A DNA stretch of 64,000 nt from Isoetes taiwanensis (taxonomy: Eukaryota; Streptophyta; Lycopodiopsida; Isoetales; Isoetaceae), in NCBI GenBank assembly GCA_021234155.1, contig JAJEKV010000025.1, forward strand, positions 6,615,310-6,679,309. The letters run 5' to 3'. Shown in pieces: positions 21,504 to 34,261 of this stretch. Position 1 is the first letter of the stretch. Each line of letters begins with the position of its first letter. The notes under the pieces are model-generated. The model searched no databases. It had not been told where the DNA came from and worked only from the letters and a program-made list of their open reading frames with translations. A program made the translations under genes and the position numbers.

Positions 21504-23705
21504 TAGGGTTCATTGATTAGGATTCAAGATCTAGACTGAGGGTTCTAGGAAGGCTTTACTAGAGACACGAAATGCTAACTCATCTGGATGGAGTCCTAAC
21601 TTCCAGATGATCTACAAAGAACTCTAATCCAAATACCTACTCCTGAGGAACTCCTTGCTGCTACCGGCATCTCCATGGTCTTCGAGGTGGTTGAAGTAGC
21701 TCCCACTCCTATTGACGAGCACATGCTCCAGGGGCTGCTGTGCTAGGCTATGCCAACACAGCAAATGGTTCTCGAAACGGAGGTTCGGACGCGAAGAAGT
21801 TCCCAGGCTATTGGAGCCAGAAAATCAGATTGTGATCAAATATGGAATTGTCTAGCACATTTATCCTTCGCAAGTTGCCCAGGAAGCCAATGGCTATTAC
21901 ATTATAATAACCACGATCGTGTCAAGCATAAGCTCTACCTGGTCCAGTCCAGCCATTACACCACGTAAAGGACTGGTCTCTGTCAACCTCTACAAGCACA
22001 AACTGCCTCCAATTTTCACGTTCAAATCCCTGAACAACATGTGTGCTTTTGTCACATCTATCACCATTTCAAATTCACCAACCAATAGTCATGCTACATT
22101 ATGATTGGGTCGTGCTGACGTGGATGATTAACTGCATACACATTTACAAGCCTCCACACCCTTGCCCCTTATCCCATTTGACTATTATCCAATGTCCAAA
22201 TTAGTCCACTTGAGTAATAATAACATTAAGAGAAAGTTTTCAAGCAGTGAGGACACCAGCCTTAGTTGAGTTAGAAGCAGCAACTAGGACATTGTAATTA
22301 GAACCCACCATGAGGCAGAAGCCTCCCCTCGCATTTCAAGATAGTATCTTCATCGAGATGCATGAAAATGTTCTACATCCATTTCAGCAGTACGATATAA
22401 AATGAATTTCACTCATAGAGTAAGAAGCAATAATTATCAAGTAAACTGGGCTCGATATTCCAAATTGTATGCCAATGACTTCCTGCCGGATTGTCTAGAT
22501 CAATAATACTGCAAAGGTACTAGGAGTGATGAGTTACTGGGAACATGCAAAGGTACTCATTGAGTGATGAGTTACTGGGAACATGCCCCAGTGTGGCTAC
22601 ATATAGATCATTGCACAGACAGATCCTTATACACGGTTATCCCTTCGTGTAAATAGACATGGCTCTTGATGTGGTGATCTTTAGAGTATATCACCACATC
22701 AATGACTAGGCTGCTTAGGTGGAGGTTGATAAGTTTAACTATAATTAGGGATGGGGCAATTATGGGGTTGTGTTAGTCAATATGTTGGATTGTGAGTGGA
22801 GAAAATTGTGGCGTGTAAGATGGGCCTATAATTTAGTGGATCACACAATCACCACTAAATAATTCGCTATAACATTTGAGGCATGTGATGTTTACTACTA
22901 TAAGACAAACTTAGTTACTAGCATGTTATGTCTTGTATGTGAAGAATATTTTCTTGTGAGTTACATGTGAAGATCATGTGACATGACCAATTCGAGTCGG
23001 ATTCAAAGACATAGAAAAGATTAGGAAAGTATTACTTAATTAGGAAATAATCATTGATCGAGTTCACACTCTTTGACAGCAAGACGCATGGAGCATATAA
23101 AATAGTTTGGCAGGTGAAGAAGAAGTTGGCAATGCAACGGGACCGACCGACGACGATCGATGCCGGCCACAGTCTTAGGCGACACACGCATATTCCAATG
23201 GTGGAATAGCAAGCATACTATATTATATGTGGAACAAAAGAACACACACATTTGATGATCAAAGTCAAGTGATGGGTGCGTGTTGAACGGCCATGCTTAC
23301 CTTTGTATAGTAATCGACCGTCCAGATGCATCCGAACGGACCAGCTTTACGATCCCAGCCGTCCATTGGCTCCGAAGTCTTCCGATTCCGGCATTCATAT
23401 TCTTTACCTCGTTTTTCATTCAATCGGCTCGCAGATCAAGCATTTGGTGTTTTCTGCAGAGGATTATTATTGGGCATGCGCAAATTCTGAAAAGATCCGA
23501 GCTTATTTTTTCTGGTATCATTTGGCATTGTTTGCAAAGATCGTTATTGGGTAAGCTCTGCCTGAATCTGCAGAATCAAATCTAAAATTCGAGCTCTTTA
23601 GTTTCTGATGGATTGAAATCGAGCTTAATTGTATGCCTGGCAGATCCAGAAGAAGCAAAATATGGCCGGAATTAGAGTACTCTGTTCGCCTTGGTAGTGC
23701 GAGAA
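21504..23705. other. Intergenic region upstream of the DUF707 gene
   Basis: No gene is recognised. There is a small direct duplication at about 22513-22585 (GCAAAGGTACT then GTGATGAGTTACTGGGAACA twice). The last few hundred bases should contain the DUF707 promoter and 5' UTR; no convincing TATA box was identified. Confidence 0.4.
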
Positions 23706-26700
23706 ATGGCATTACAGAGTCGCCGGTAAAGCTCTGTTTTGGCTTTTCCAAAAAAGAAAAAGAAAATAGGTCCTTCTAAATTAATTATTGCAGAAATGAG
23801 ATCTGGCGTTTGGCTGTTGCTGCATTGTGTGGAGTTTTTATTGGCCTCTCTTTTGGCATTTGTGTTACCACATTACGTTTAAAGGTACACCATTTGCATT
23901 TTCTATTTGTTTTTTTTTTTTTTTTCCCTTCCTTTAAAGACCTTAAACAGTTGTTCAATGCAGTTTGTAGTGCCCTCTAATGGAATGTTATGGAGCAATA
24001 TCACCTATGAGCAGAATGCCAGTGTGGAGGTAATGCCAAAACAGGTAACTGACCTTCCTTTCCCCAGCTCAAACTCAAAACCTTACTTTAAATTTAAACT
24101 TGGAAACTTAGATCTAAAGATATGGCACATTCTCCTAGCTCCACCAAACTTTTTTTACATCCATTGATGTATCTTGATCATCAAGAATTTGAACATTGAT
24201 ATGACAATATGAACAACTTAGGTGAATAGTGAGGTTGTGAAAACAATGTCAAAACAAATGCCCTTTTTCCCAAAAGACATAAATTTACTCCTTATACAAA
24301 AGGTGCCAAGGCACTGTAGGTCGCCCTCAATGCCATGGATTGACATTGTGGAGAGTGGTGGTGATAGAGTTTCAATAATCTTTAAGTTTGAAGAATCTAA
24401 CCTTTATTGCCATCGAATAATGATTAGAAAATATCTCTAGTGGAAGTTCATTTTCTTAGCCGTTAGATACTACCTTCAATGGATAATAGGGGTGGCCACA
24501 TGCAATGTTTGCTGCCTCCACCTCCGTATCTGAATCTGATACAAGAGCAGCTATGAGAGAGGTGAAGAGAGGGAAAATTGAAGGGGAAAGAGCTGCAAAA
24601 GAGAGGGGAAGCAACAAATTAAACTAGTTTTTCTGGATGCACCCCCCTCAGGAGTGGAAGATTGAAAACTGGCCTCCGATTTGAAAACGGAGGGCTCCAC
24701 CTCCATTTTTATATGAAAATCTATTGGTAGGAAGGAAAAAATAATCATGAGGCCACCCTTAATGTTGCTAAATTTTATAGCCATTGAATTTGTTTGTTTT
24801 GGACAATTATTTTTAAATGGCTAGGATCTCAATATTGGTAATTTGATGGCTAAGATCCACCAGAGTCCCAAACATCAATACAACCTAAATATTTTTTCTC
24901 CCTTTTTCTTGGCTCATAAATAGAATATGTAGATATGTCAAAAGACAAAACCACAACCATTAGATCTTCAGATCCTTAAAATATGCTATAAGATGCTCAA
25001 ACCCACCCCCCTATCAGGGGCATAAACGAACAACTTACCCTTTAGGAGTTTGAAGGGGTTTTGAAGGGGTGGGGGAGATGTATCACATTTGAAGGAACTT
25101 CAATATTGAATCCTAAATGCAATGTCAAAATAAATACTTGATGTTGACATTTTCCCATTTTTTCACACTTGTAGGCTTTGCCAGTTGGAGCGGAAACCTT
25201 ACCTTTTAAAATTATAGTTCCAACAACGGATCTCTACCTTCGTAGGTTATGGGGTGTTCCAGATGAGGTACATATATGTTCTGTCATATTTGATATGTTA
25301 ATATTGGTGGAGTTTCTGAGAGTCTGTGGGATGTTGTTGTAGGACTTGCCTTTTAAAGCGAGGTATCTCTTGGTTATGAGCGTGGGTCTCAATCAAAAGG
25401 CTATTGTCAACAACACGATATCAAAGGTATCTTGTCCACCTCTGATGTTCTTAGAATGCAGAAGAACATATAATTTATACAAAATCATGATTCAGTTCTC
25501 CAAGGATTGGACAATAATGCTTTTGCACTACGATGGCCAAATCGATGGTTGGAATGAGTTTGAGTGGTCTCAAAACATTATTCATATTAGTGCACTAAGA
25601 CAAACGAAATGGTAAGCACTACTTGCATTTTAATTATACGTCATGTATGAGCACATTGCCTTAATAAGTTGTCTCTCATTTGAATTAGGTGGTTTGCTAA
25701 ACGGTTCTTGCATCCAGATGTGGTGGAACCGTTTGACTACATATTCCTTTGGGATGAAGACCTAGATGGCACAAATTTTGATGCAAATGAGTATGCCATT
25801 ACTTCATTTGACCTTGTTCTTTATGCATGCACATGGTGAATATATTTGGAGAATCGAATTGAATTGGTAGTAAGAAGAGTCATCTATGAAGTCTACGCAG
25901 TTCCTCAGAAAATTTGGCAAATCCACCATGAACTTATGTTATGTTAGTCTTTAACGTCCAATAGAGACCAACTGGCCTATACACCACACTAACGTTGCTC
26001 TGTGTATTGTGTGAAATCTCAAGGGATAGTATTAAATAGCTAATGAAAAGCCATGTATTTCCAACACTTGATCGACCAATATAGCCACACCTATTAACAT
26101 GTCCTATAAGAAATTAGCTTAGTTGTAACGCTGTTAAAACTTATAATGTATCATTAGCTACAATTCATAGATGTTGACATCTGGGTCATAATTATATCTA
26201 CCACACATGCAATGGATTCTAGAGTATAGGACAAAATCTAAAGACCTAACAACAATATTTCCGGTATAATTTAAGCTAGCCAGAAGGGGTCTACAAAAAC
26301 TTAGGTTTTAGCCGAAAAAGTATAGAGGACACCACAAATTTCGACCGGCAAGAAAAAATTATCAGTAAGAACTTCTCAATTTTAGCAAGTAGGATGCTAG
26401 AATTTGTCAAACATTGTCTGGGAGTTCAACACCTTTACATTATGTAAGAGAAATTCTCTTCATCCTAAGCTATACTCAAGAATTTTACATCTCGCAAAAA
26501 TATAACTATCCACTAGATCTAGGTTAAGCTTGCTTGGAAATATGGAACACAGAAACCTGCAAAACCACATACAAAAGATCTAGTGCCTCGAAGCTTATAT
26601 CCTAAGTCTGGGGCGATAGAGAGAGGATTGCCATGCCCCTATTTTTTTCCAAGTTTCCATTTGTAGAGCTTTTTACGTCAGGGTATTATTGTAATGTTGC

Positions 26701-28489
26701 TTATTTCAGGTATATAAAACTGGTCCAAAAATACGGCTTGGAAATTTCACAACCAGGAATCGAAGCAAATTGGTTCTCATGGCAGCTGACGAAAAGAAGG
26801 CCAGGTACTGAGGTTCACAAGTGAGTACTTGGCATCCATGTTTCTTTATCTTACATAATTGATACTGATTTCATAGTACTTATATTTTTAGGGATGTAGA
26901 TGATCCTAAGTGTAAGGACGGACCCCAAAAACCACCATGTGCAGGGTAATCACTAAAGAATATTTGTTTTAATCTACATTCCTAGTAATGTGGTGTGTGT
27001 ATAGCATATCACATGTCCGATTGATATGTTTCTATTGACTTTCATTTCTAGTATTTTAAGTATGAACTGAAATGATTGTATTAGGCCCAGTATAATGTTT
27101 TATTGTTTTTGCGTTTTGCACCTTGGTTGTTGTAATGTTTCGGAAATTGGAGCATTTTCATTGCTTCAGCTCCATATAGTTTTCCATTTTGCAGCACATA
27201 AGACTATTCGTTGGATGTTTAAATTTAAGTAAGCATCATGTTTTCCTCGCATACTTTTCATGGAGTACGCTTCTTACCTCATCTTCTGTTCTATCTCATT
27301 AGGTCTGGATTCATGTACTTAAATTACTTAAGTTTGGCTGTTGATTTTCTTTCTCAATCTGGCTGTTGATTTTTCTTCTAATTTCTGAGATTGGGGTGAC
27401 TTTCTAGATTTGTTGAAATCATGGCTCCAGTTTTTACTCGGAAGGCATGGCGTTGCATGTGGCATCTAATACAGGTCAGTATTTCATTAGTTTATTTTAT
27501 TGTTGTCGTGGTAGGCATATATCCTTCTCAGTCAACATTGTCAAGATGTTTAAAACTCCCTTGCGTTCATGCTAAAACAAAAGAGGGCATTAATTGCTAT
27601 TAAGTTGCATGAAACTTGATATATATACTATTTAACGTGGAAGACGTAATGATCAACCATTGTGGGAAAGCTTACATGAAACAAGTCAATTTTGAAGTTA
27701 TATTTTTTATTTCTGAACACTTTTTTTCGTTTTTATTGCATAAAGGACACATTTTGACAATCCCGTGCACAAAAGCACAACATTATGGCTTATGATTTTC
27801 TGTGAATTTTTCAGAATGATTTGGTACATGGGTGGGGTTTGGACTTTGCCCTGCAAAGATGTGCATCGGTTTGTATGCCAAAATGTTGGAAGGAATTTGT
27901 AACGTTGGTGCCTAGGGCTGCCTAATATGGGCATGCATGTTTATTGAATTTCTTTTATTTTCCAGCCCGCACATGAGAAGATTGGGGTCGTTGATGCTCA
28001 ATATGTGATACACAGAAGAGTTCCTTCTCTCATAGAGCAGGTGCCTCTGTCTTTTCTCTCTCTGTCAATTATTATGGGTCAAGGACTTGTTAAAAACATG
28101 CCTTCTTGAGTTACTCTTTTTCTATTTAAGAGTTGTTCGATTAGGTGGATATGAATTTTCTCACCTGTGTCTATTCTTAAGCCAAGTATGATGGTATTAT
28201 GTTTCTGATCTAACAAAGGAATATCAAAGTTTATATATCATACATATAAGTATCACTTAGAATTCTCATTCTATAAACTGTTGCTACAGGGGAACAATTC
28301 GCAGTCGATGTTAATACGCAAGGGGGTAATTTTATTCTCTTGAATGAAAGTTAACAATCAGTAAGTTCATTTTCTTGAATAGGACTTGTGTCTCTATATC
28401 TATTGCAGGTTCCAGTTAGAAGTCGATATGAGTGGGATGTTTTTAAACAGCGCATGCAAAGGGCAGAAGAATACGAGAAGTCTTCCTGA
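23706..28489 (+). CDS. DUF707 family protein, 13 exons, about 342 residues
   Basis: This is an intact plant gene of the DUF707 family, annotated elsewhere as lysine-ketoglutarate-reductase trans-splicing-like. The biochemical role is unknown; family members are single-pass proteins of the secretory pathway with a glycosyltransferase-like look. Exons by GT-AG borders and phase: 23706-23725, 23794-23884, 23964-24044, 25175-25267, 25343-25426, 25496-25611, 25689-25790, 26710-26820, 26892-26945, 27408-27474, 27815-27868, 27966-28040, 28409-28489. All junctions keep frame. The start is MALQSRRNEIW; residues 13-33 form a membrane anchor. The core shows LYLRRLWG, LLVMSVGLNQK, TIMLLHYDG, HISALRQTKWWFAKRFLHPD, DYIFLWDEDL with its acidic cluster near residue 185, YGLEISQPGI, PPCAGFVEIMAPVFTRKAW, HGWGLDF, then IGVVDAQYVIHR. 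The stop at 28487 follows EYEKSS. Exon 3 has a second usable donor at 24030. Confidence 0.92.
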
Positions 28490-28776
28490 TATAACTAGAT
28501 CATAAAGCATGAACAACAATTTGTACAATCATATAGTAAAAAAATATGCAAAACTTTTATCGAACTGTTCTCTGAAAATCTTTATAAAAAAAAAGAATTT
28601 GGCTATTGTGCAGTTCTGCGTGCTATCTTCTTAGCCTTTTGACCCAAGGTACTCACATGGAGGGTTGCCTTGCCCTTCGGCCTTCTGAGCAATGGAACTA
28701 TATATACTATATACAAGGATGTAATGCTGGCGAAGCCAGCGCCCTATGTACACTAGCAGTCAAACTCAAATGCGGA

Positions 28777-29046
28777 CTTTCAATAGAGAATATTGAGTCT
28801 TAGCTTAGTTGTATAGTGCTTTAAAAATAATTTTAGTCTAGATGTCTTAGGTATTTTGAAGGCCTTGACCTTCTGGAAGATAAACCAAGAAAATATCTTG
28901 TTTTGTTTCTACTTTCAGTAGAGAATGTTGAATTTTGGCTTAGTGGTATAGTGCTTTGAGAATAATTTTAGTCTGGATGTCTTAGATATTTTGAAGGCCT
29001 TGACCTTGTGGAAGATAAACCAAGAAAATATCTTGTTTTGTTTTTG
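28777..29046. repeat. 135-bp tandem duplication downstream of DUF707
   Basis: Two adjacent copies (28777-28911 and 28912-29046) share long blocks such as ATTTTGAAGGCCTTGACCTT and GGAAGATAAACCAAGAAAAT, with about 10 percent difference by eye. They begin about 290 bases past the DUF707 stop and may lie in its 3' UTR or just beyond. Confidence 0.8.
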
Positions 29047-29152
29047 GAGTTAAGTTCTATCGTTCGATTTTGTGCATAATAATATTTTAATGACAACACT
29101 ATGAATAATATACCACAAGTCAAGTACCATTAAGATTGTAATTCTTTCTTCT

Positions 29153-29282
29153 CAATCGAGTCCAACTTAATTTAGCAAGCTACCCTTTTTTGTGCACAAT
29201 CGAGTCCAACTTAATTTAGCAAGCTACCCTTTTTTGTGCACAATCAGATGAACTTAATTTCGCAAGCTACCTTTTTTATGCA
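29153..29282. repeat. 44-bp tandem repeat, three copies
   Basis: The unit starts CAATCGAGTCCAACTTAATT. Copies at 29153-29196 and 29197-29240 are identical; the third (29241-29282) is diverged. Confidence 0.85.
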
Positions 29283-31107
29283 CAATGAGACGGGTTGTAC
29301 ACATCCGTGTGTTGCAATCTTATATGTAGCTGGAAGGTTGAAATCTTATATGTAGCTAGAAGGTTGAGGTGTTCTAGGCCGAGTCTCCTGAATGTTCCTA
29401 AGTATCCACAACATTTGTCTACACAACTAGTGACAACATTTCTTTACACATTGATGGGTTTATATTACACTCTGGAACATTCAAAGCATTAGTTCACTTA
29501 AAGTTGGTCTAAATAGAACAGAATAGAAAACATGATAGGTCATGAGCCATTTAGTTGACAGGTCATGAGCTACTTGCAATCAACAACACATCTATAAAAA
29601 AAAATTCTTAGAAATTAAAAGGTAATCTACAATTTTAGAGACTTGTTTACAATGCATAAAATATGGACATGTAGAAAACCAACATACATAGATGTTTTTA
29701 ATATGTAATATTTGCCACTGGATAAAATATAAAATATTTTGGGCAACATGAAGGAAACAATCATGCAGAGATGTTTTTAAAATGTCATTTTTGCTTGCTT
29801 CTGGCATGTCATAGACTCCAAACGGGATATTGCAAAGTTGTATGAGCTAGATTCGAGAGATTATTTCAAAAGCCATAATAAAAGCCATGATTTCTTTAGG
29901 GAAAAGAAGCAAAATTAAGTCCCATAATATTTTTCGCAAGATCTTCTATTTTTGGTGAAATATTTTGCATACGAATGAGAGCTTAGAACTTGAGGTAAAG
30001 TGCAACTTGAAGTAAGATACGAAGGAGAGCTTAGAACTTGAAGTAAAGAAATAAAGTCCAACTTGAAGTAAGAAAACAAAGTGCAACTGGGTTTCAAAAG
30101 GATAGGGAATTTGAAGCAAAAATAGAGAATTGGCCAAAGAAATTTAAATTCACGCCAATAAGAAGAATATATAAAAGATAAGAAAACAAAACATGGATGA
30201 AATGATATGAATGAAACAAAACAGAGTAATTACATAAAATATAGAAAGAACGAACTGGCTTCTACTGAGCTAAAAAGTGCAACGAAAAAACTGTAGGTCT
30301 ATCTTCTCTATCTCAAAATGTGATAATCTCCCAAAAATATGCATGATGGTGTAAATCATACTCGGAAGATTATCTTCGGATAGCTTGCATAAGCCAATCC
30401 TCGCAACAGAGCTCAGGCGGCAGAATATCCATGTGAAGGGGACAGTCTGGCTCAAGACATACTGAACAAAGGTATCTTAGGCTTTAGGAATGAATCTATT
30501 TCAAGCATACTTTGATGCGTTTTATCACATTGAAAGCATGGTTCCTCTGCGGTGGTCTAAAATGGAATATAAGAACTGAAATTCTAGAGAAGCTCTTGCC
30601 AAAGATAGAATCAATAATTTTCACATGGGAGAAGCTCAAGCCGGAAGAGCTTCAGATGGTTTGGATTTGCTTCGTTACTCAATAAGCATGGCAAGAAGAA
30701 AACAATTCTCAAATCGGATTTGTTTTGACTCCATAAGCCTGGCAAGAGGGAAACGTTTTCAAAAAAGTCATATAAAGAATTTGAGCCTAATACAAACGTT
30801 TGCTTGCATCTTTTTCTTCTTGACAGCAAGTAACATAATAAGATATAGAGTTTTTTTCGTCCACGAAAACCCAATCGAATTATGGGACCCAATACAAAAG
30901 AAAGGCATAAGCCCGAACTAGAACGGAGGACAAAGCCCCGCCACATGTACAAAAGAAACAAAAAAGATTATGAACATAAACACACTAAAGGTATCCCAAC
31001 CAAGGGTTCAAGGGCCAAATGTCTCGAATGATTGCAATGCCATGCCTATAAACTACTATTTTTGCTGTAATCGTGCCTCTCTGACTCTATAGAGCTCCTC
31101 ATGCCGT
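29283..31107. other. AT-rich spacer, no gene seen
   Basis: Only short duplications are visible, such as GAGAGCTTAGAACTTGARGT twice between 29987 and 30045. No coding family is recognised. Confidence 0.4.
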
Positions 31108-31431
31108 CTAGACAATTGCACTAGGGAAAGATCCTCTTATACTGAGTAGGGGATACCCCTTAGATGGCTGTCGTATTGCAGGATATGCAATCTGTCCTGT
31201 ACAAAATTGGACCAGAATATGACGAGGTCGATCAGGCCTGTGGGCTCCTACCCAGGTGGCTGTAATAATACCAGTACTATGGACCTGCATTACGTCGGTG
31301 AAGAAGTGCCCAACTTCCTCAATATCCGAGCAATCCTTGTTTTCAGGTACACGTGCTATTCGCAAATCCTTATGTATCTGTTTTATCCCAAGTTTCTGTA
31401 TGGGTTCATGGCCTGCCTCTTGCATTGTCAC
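31108..31431 (-). pseudogene. Possible LINE ORF1 RNA-binding fragment
   Basis: The minus-strand frame contains KDLRIARVPENKD followed by a helix-rich stretch and HRPDRPRHILVQFCT. This order (basic segment, RxxGVPE-like loop, then RPRPIxVxF) is that of the RRM-like core of L1-type ORF1 proteins. Frames further upstream to about 31795 may belong to the same protein but are broken. There is no poly(A) or RT nearby. Weak assignment from motif order only. Confidence 0.35.
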
Positions 31432-32189
31432 ATCAGAGCTAGCCTGCGGTTCTACACCGCTCCTGTGACGTCTGGTAACTCATCTGTTTGTGCCATGGCA
31501 TCCATTCTTATAGCATATGCTTCGACTCCTGATCCTATGATACAAGGTAAGTCTTCTGTGTGGACCATAGCGCCATTGTAATTGATGGAGCAGATACTGA
31601 TGGTTGTTGCGCTTGAGTGCCTGTTGCAATTGTAGAGTAAAGTATAACAAGTATCTTATACAGTACCTGGCCCTCTATGAGGAGTGACGTATCTTGAATA
31701 TTCATCTTGCCCCACATATCCCGAAGCAAAGTGGCATCTGTTGAAGACAATCGATCAAAGGCCTCTTGCTGAAGGTCACCTATCTGATGCCACAATTCAT
31801 GTACCTCTGGCGCTGCATGAAATCATGCTTGATGTGGGTATGTGCCAGAGCTATTGTTATTATGATAGCGCCTTGTCATGATATACGTTGCCTGGCACTG
31901 GAGTTGATGCTGTGTATGCTAATTGCATGTTTGGGCTGGTTTCAGAATGTGGGCCACCAAACTGGAGTTGCTGCTGCTGTATACTAGGCTGTGAAAACTC
32001 AAAGCTCTATGCTGTGAAAACTCAAAGCTCTATGCTGGGCAGCAGAGGTGCTGTGTATACTAATGCCATCGGTCCGAGCCAGGGATAGGTTCTGTAAGTA
32101 CAAAATTCAAATTCTTGACGTATAAAGTTAAAAAATACGTATTTTTTAATAAAATACGTATATAACGTATTTAAAGGTCGCCGGCCGGA

Positions 32190-32480
32190 AAAAAAAATTC
32201 GCGTACGCGAAACCTTCAGATTTGCGTACGCGAAAATTTTTTCGCGTGCGCGAAACAAATAGTTTTGCTTCGCAAAATTCAAATCGAAGTTTCGCTTAAC
32301 GCCGAAAGCTTCCGGCCTCGCGTCGCCGAAAAATTTGTGCGCGCACGCTAATGCAGATTTTCGCGTCACGCGAAACCGGGCGTGGTGTTCGCTGCAGACG
32401 CTAGCTTTAGCACGCTTCAGATGCGAAAAAGTTTTCGCAGCACGCCGAAATCAAGTTTTCGCACGCCGAACTTTTTTATA
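32190..32480. other. CpG-dense block with repeated TTCGCG palindromes
   Basis: In about 290 bases there are many CpG dinucleotides and repeated self-complementary words: TTCGCGTACGCGAA (about 32197), TTGCGTACGCGAAAA, TTTCGCGTGCGCGAAA, TTTTCGCAGCACGCCGAAA and TTTTCGCACGCCGAA. It sits directly outside the 3' LTR of element A. The surrounding DNA is AT-rich and CpG-poor. No coding family is seen. Confidence 0.6.
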
Positions 32481-32501
32481 TATATGCGGTCGCGGGATTC
32501 A

Positions 32502-33079
32502 TGTTTGGGGTCCGGGTTCGAACTCCCGGAAGACAGACCCTCTGTGAGGACCCGTGGATCTAACAGAGAGTCCGGGGACTATGTCACGGATTTGCAAGAA
32601 GAGAAGAAGAAGAAGAAAACAGAACAAATGAGAGGAAAATGATAAGCTTCCTTTGATATCAATGATGAACATACATGAGCTCTCGCAATAGAGAGAAAAA
32701 CCGAAAAGGAGACAAGACTCAAAACTCATCTAGCCATCATATGCTAGCTCTACTCATATATATAGTACAATGGCCTTGGGCCCAATATAGACACTCGACC
32801 GATCTCGGTCTGCCGACTCGAAGGAGGCCTGATTTGCGGAATGTTGGCGGTGCCTCAGAAATGCCTAGAATCACGCCGACGCCGACACGGGCGATGACGG
32901 GTCATCACTTGTCCGAAAGGCTTCTTGTTGACTCTGACGCAGCTTTGACCGACGTGGGTCCGCCGCTTGGTCTTCTGGCGAGCCTTTGATGGCTGACCCG
33001 TATCGACCGAGGATCCTTGAGCTTGACCGGTTCTGTCAGATGCATGAATAGTCCTGCACTGGGAGGCACAGGACTAACA
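32502..33079 (-). repeat. 3' LTR of element A
   Basis: 578 bp. It ends at CTAACA and is preceded inwards by the polypurine tract (CTCCCCCACC on the plus strand at 33080-33089). Confidence 0.9.
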
Positions 33080-33193
33080 CTCCCCCACCAAACGACACCG
33101 AGTGAAGAAAAGGAGGAAGGGTTTCGAGGGCGGAAGCCATCTGCTCGAAAGTGATCCTCACGGGAGTGAGGACGGCACCATTATGGTATCGGG

Positions 33194-34227
33194 CTAATGA
33201 GATCCCGCGCGCGGTTTGAAGAGCGGGAGGAGTGTTTTTGGCCAAGGGGCGGATCTCGCATCAATAAGAAAGCGAGATCGCATTACCATGTCTTCAAGGG
33301 CGGATGGGCGCCCGAAGAAATGTACCGACATTCCATGAGGAGGCAGGTCCGAGGCCAAAGGCACCGACACCGCATTCGGATTGCAAAAAGAAAAATGGGA
33401 CGCCGCCGATTTAAGGAGCTTAGCAAAATGCATTTGAGAGCAGCACAAAAAACCTCGCCTCAAGATGGATCAAGGATCGTGAGGTGGTGGCATTCGCAAG
33501 AAAGTGTCAAGACCATGAAGCGCATCCGCCGCCGCTTTGCCAACCACGCCATTAGCAATATAGATCCAATTCGTGGTGGTATCCGAGTGGCACCTTCTTC
33601 CCAATGTGAGCGGGCGAACAAAACGTGGATCCCACCGGAGATCCGTCCGAGATCCGAGGTGGAGTCCATCCGCATGACCATCCATGACCTTGGTCCAAAA
33701 AAGGGAGGCGCCAATCGAAGTCAGAACCCGGGGCGGGAGGTACGCCCGGGAAGCATAGGGAGAAGGAACCATGCCCGTGGGCGGTTGCTTGAGCGGTCTC
33801 CCCGAATTGATCGACAAGATCCGGATCAAGAGCTTGACACCAACGATCCCAAAAAGAAGCGTAGAGTTGAGAGTTGACAGAGGGCTATCCCATCCCGTGG
33901 GGACCGCCTTGCTATCCAACAGAGCTCGTAAATTGATTATAACCGGGCGAGGTGCTGCATATAAATTTGGGCATAGGGAAGATCCTCGGGATGTCCTAGA
34001 TACTTCCTTATTCATTGCGGCGCCGCTGCCGCGAGAGATAAATGATTGGCAAGCTCGGGCATATACTCGATGAAGAGTTTGGGTCCGAAAGCGGATCCGC
34101 AAGATATGGATTGTTATCCCGAAGCAACCATTGCACGCTGGGGTCACCACCCGAAAGAGCCGGCGTGACCCATTTCCGGGTGTTCCCGTGTATCACCCGG
34201 ATAGAAATCATGAAATATGTAAGCCAT
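33194..34227 (-). pseudogene. ORF4 of element A
   Basis: It starts with an ATG at 34227 giving MAYIFHDFYPGDTRE, matching MAHIFHDFYPADTRD of element B, and also keeps EYMPELA, NLRALLDSKA, TGMVPSPYAS, FWTKVMDGHA and NWIYIANGVVG. Frameshifts break the protein. Function unknown; it lies between ORF3 and the polypurine tract, where env sits in some Gypsy lineages, but no signal peptide or membrane span is seen. Confidence 0.55.
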
Positions 34228-34261
34228 GGGTGAACAACTCAAGGTGATAAAAACTGGATCG

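Noticed and set aside
33197-33877. 226-residue plus-strand open frame in element A
   Set aside because: It is the complement of ORF4 coding in element A; it has no domain and no counterpart in element B.
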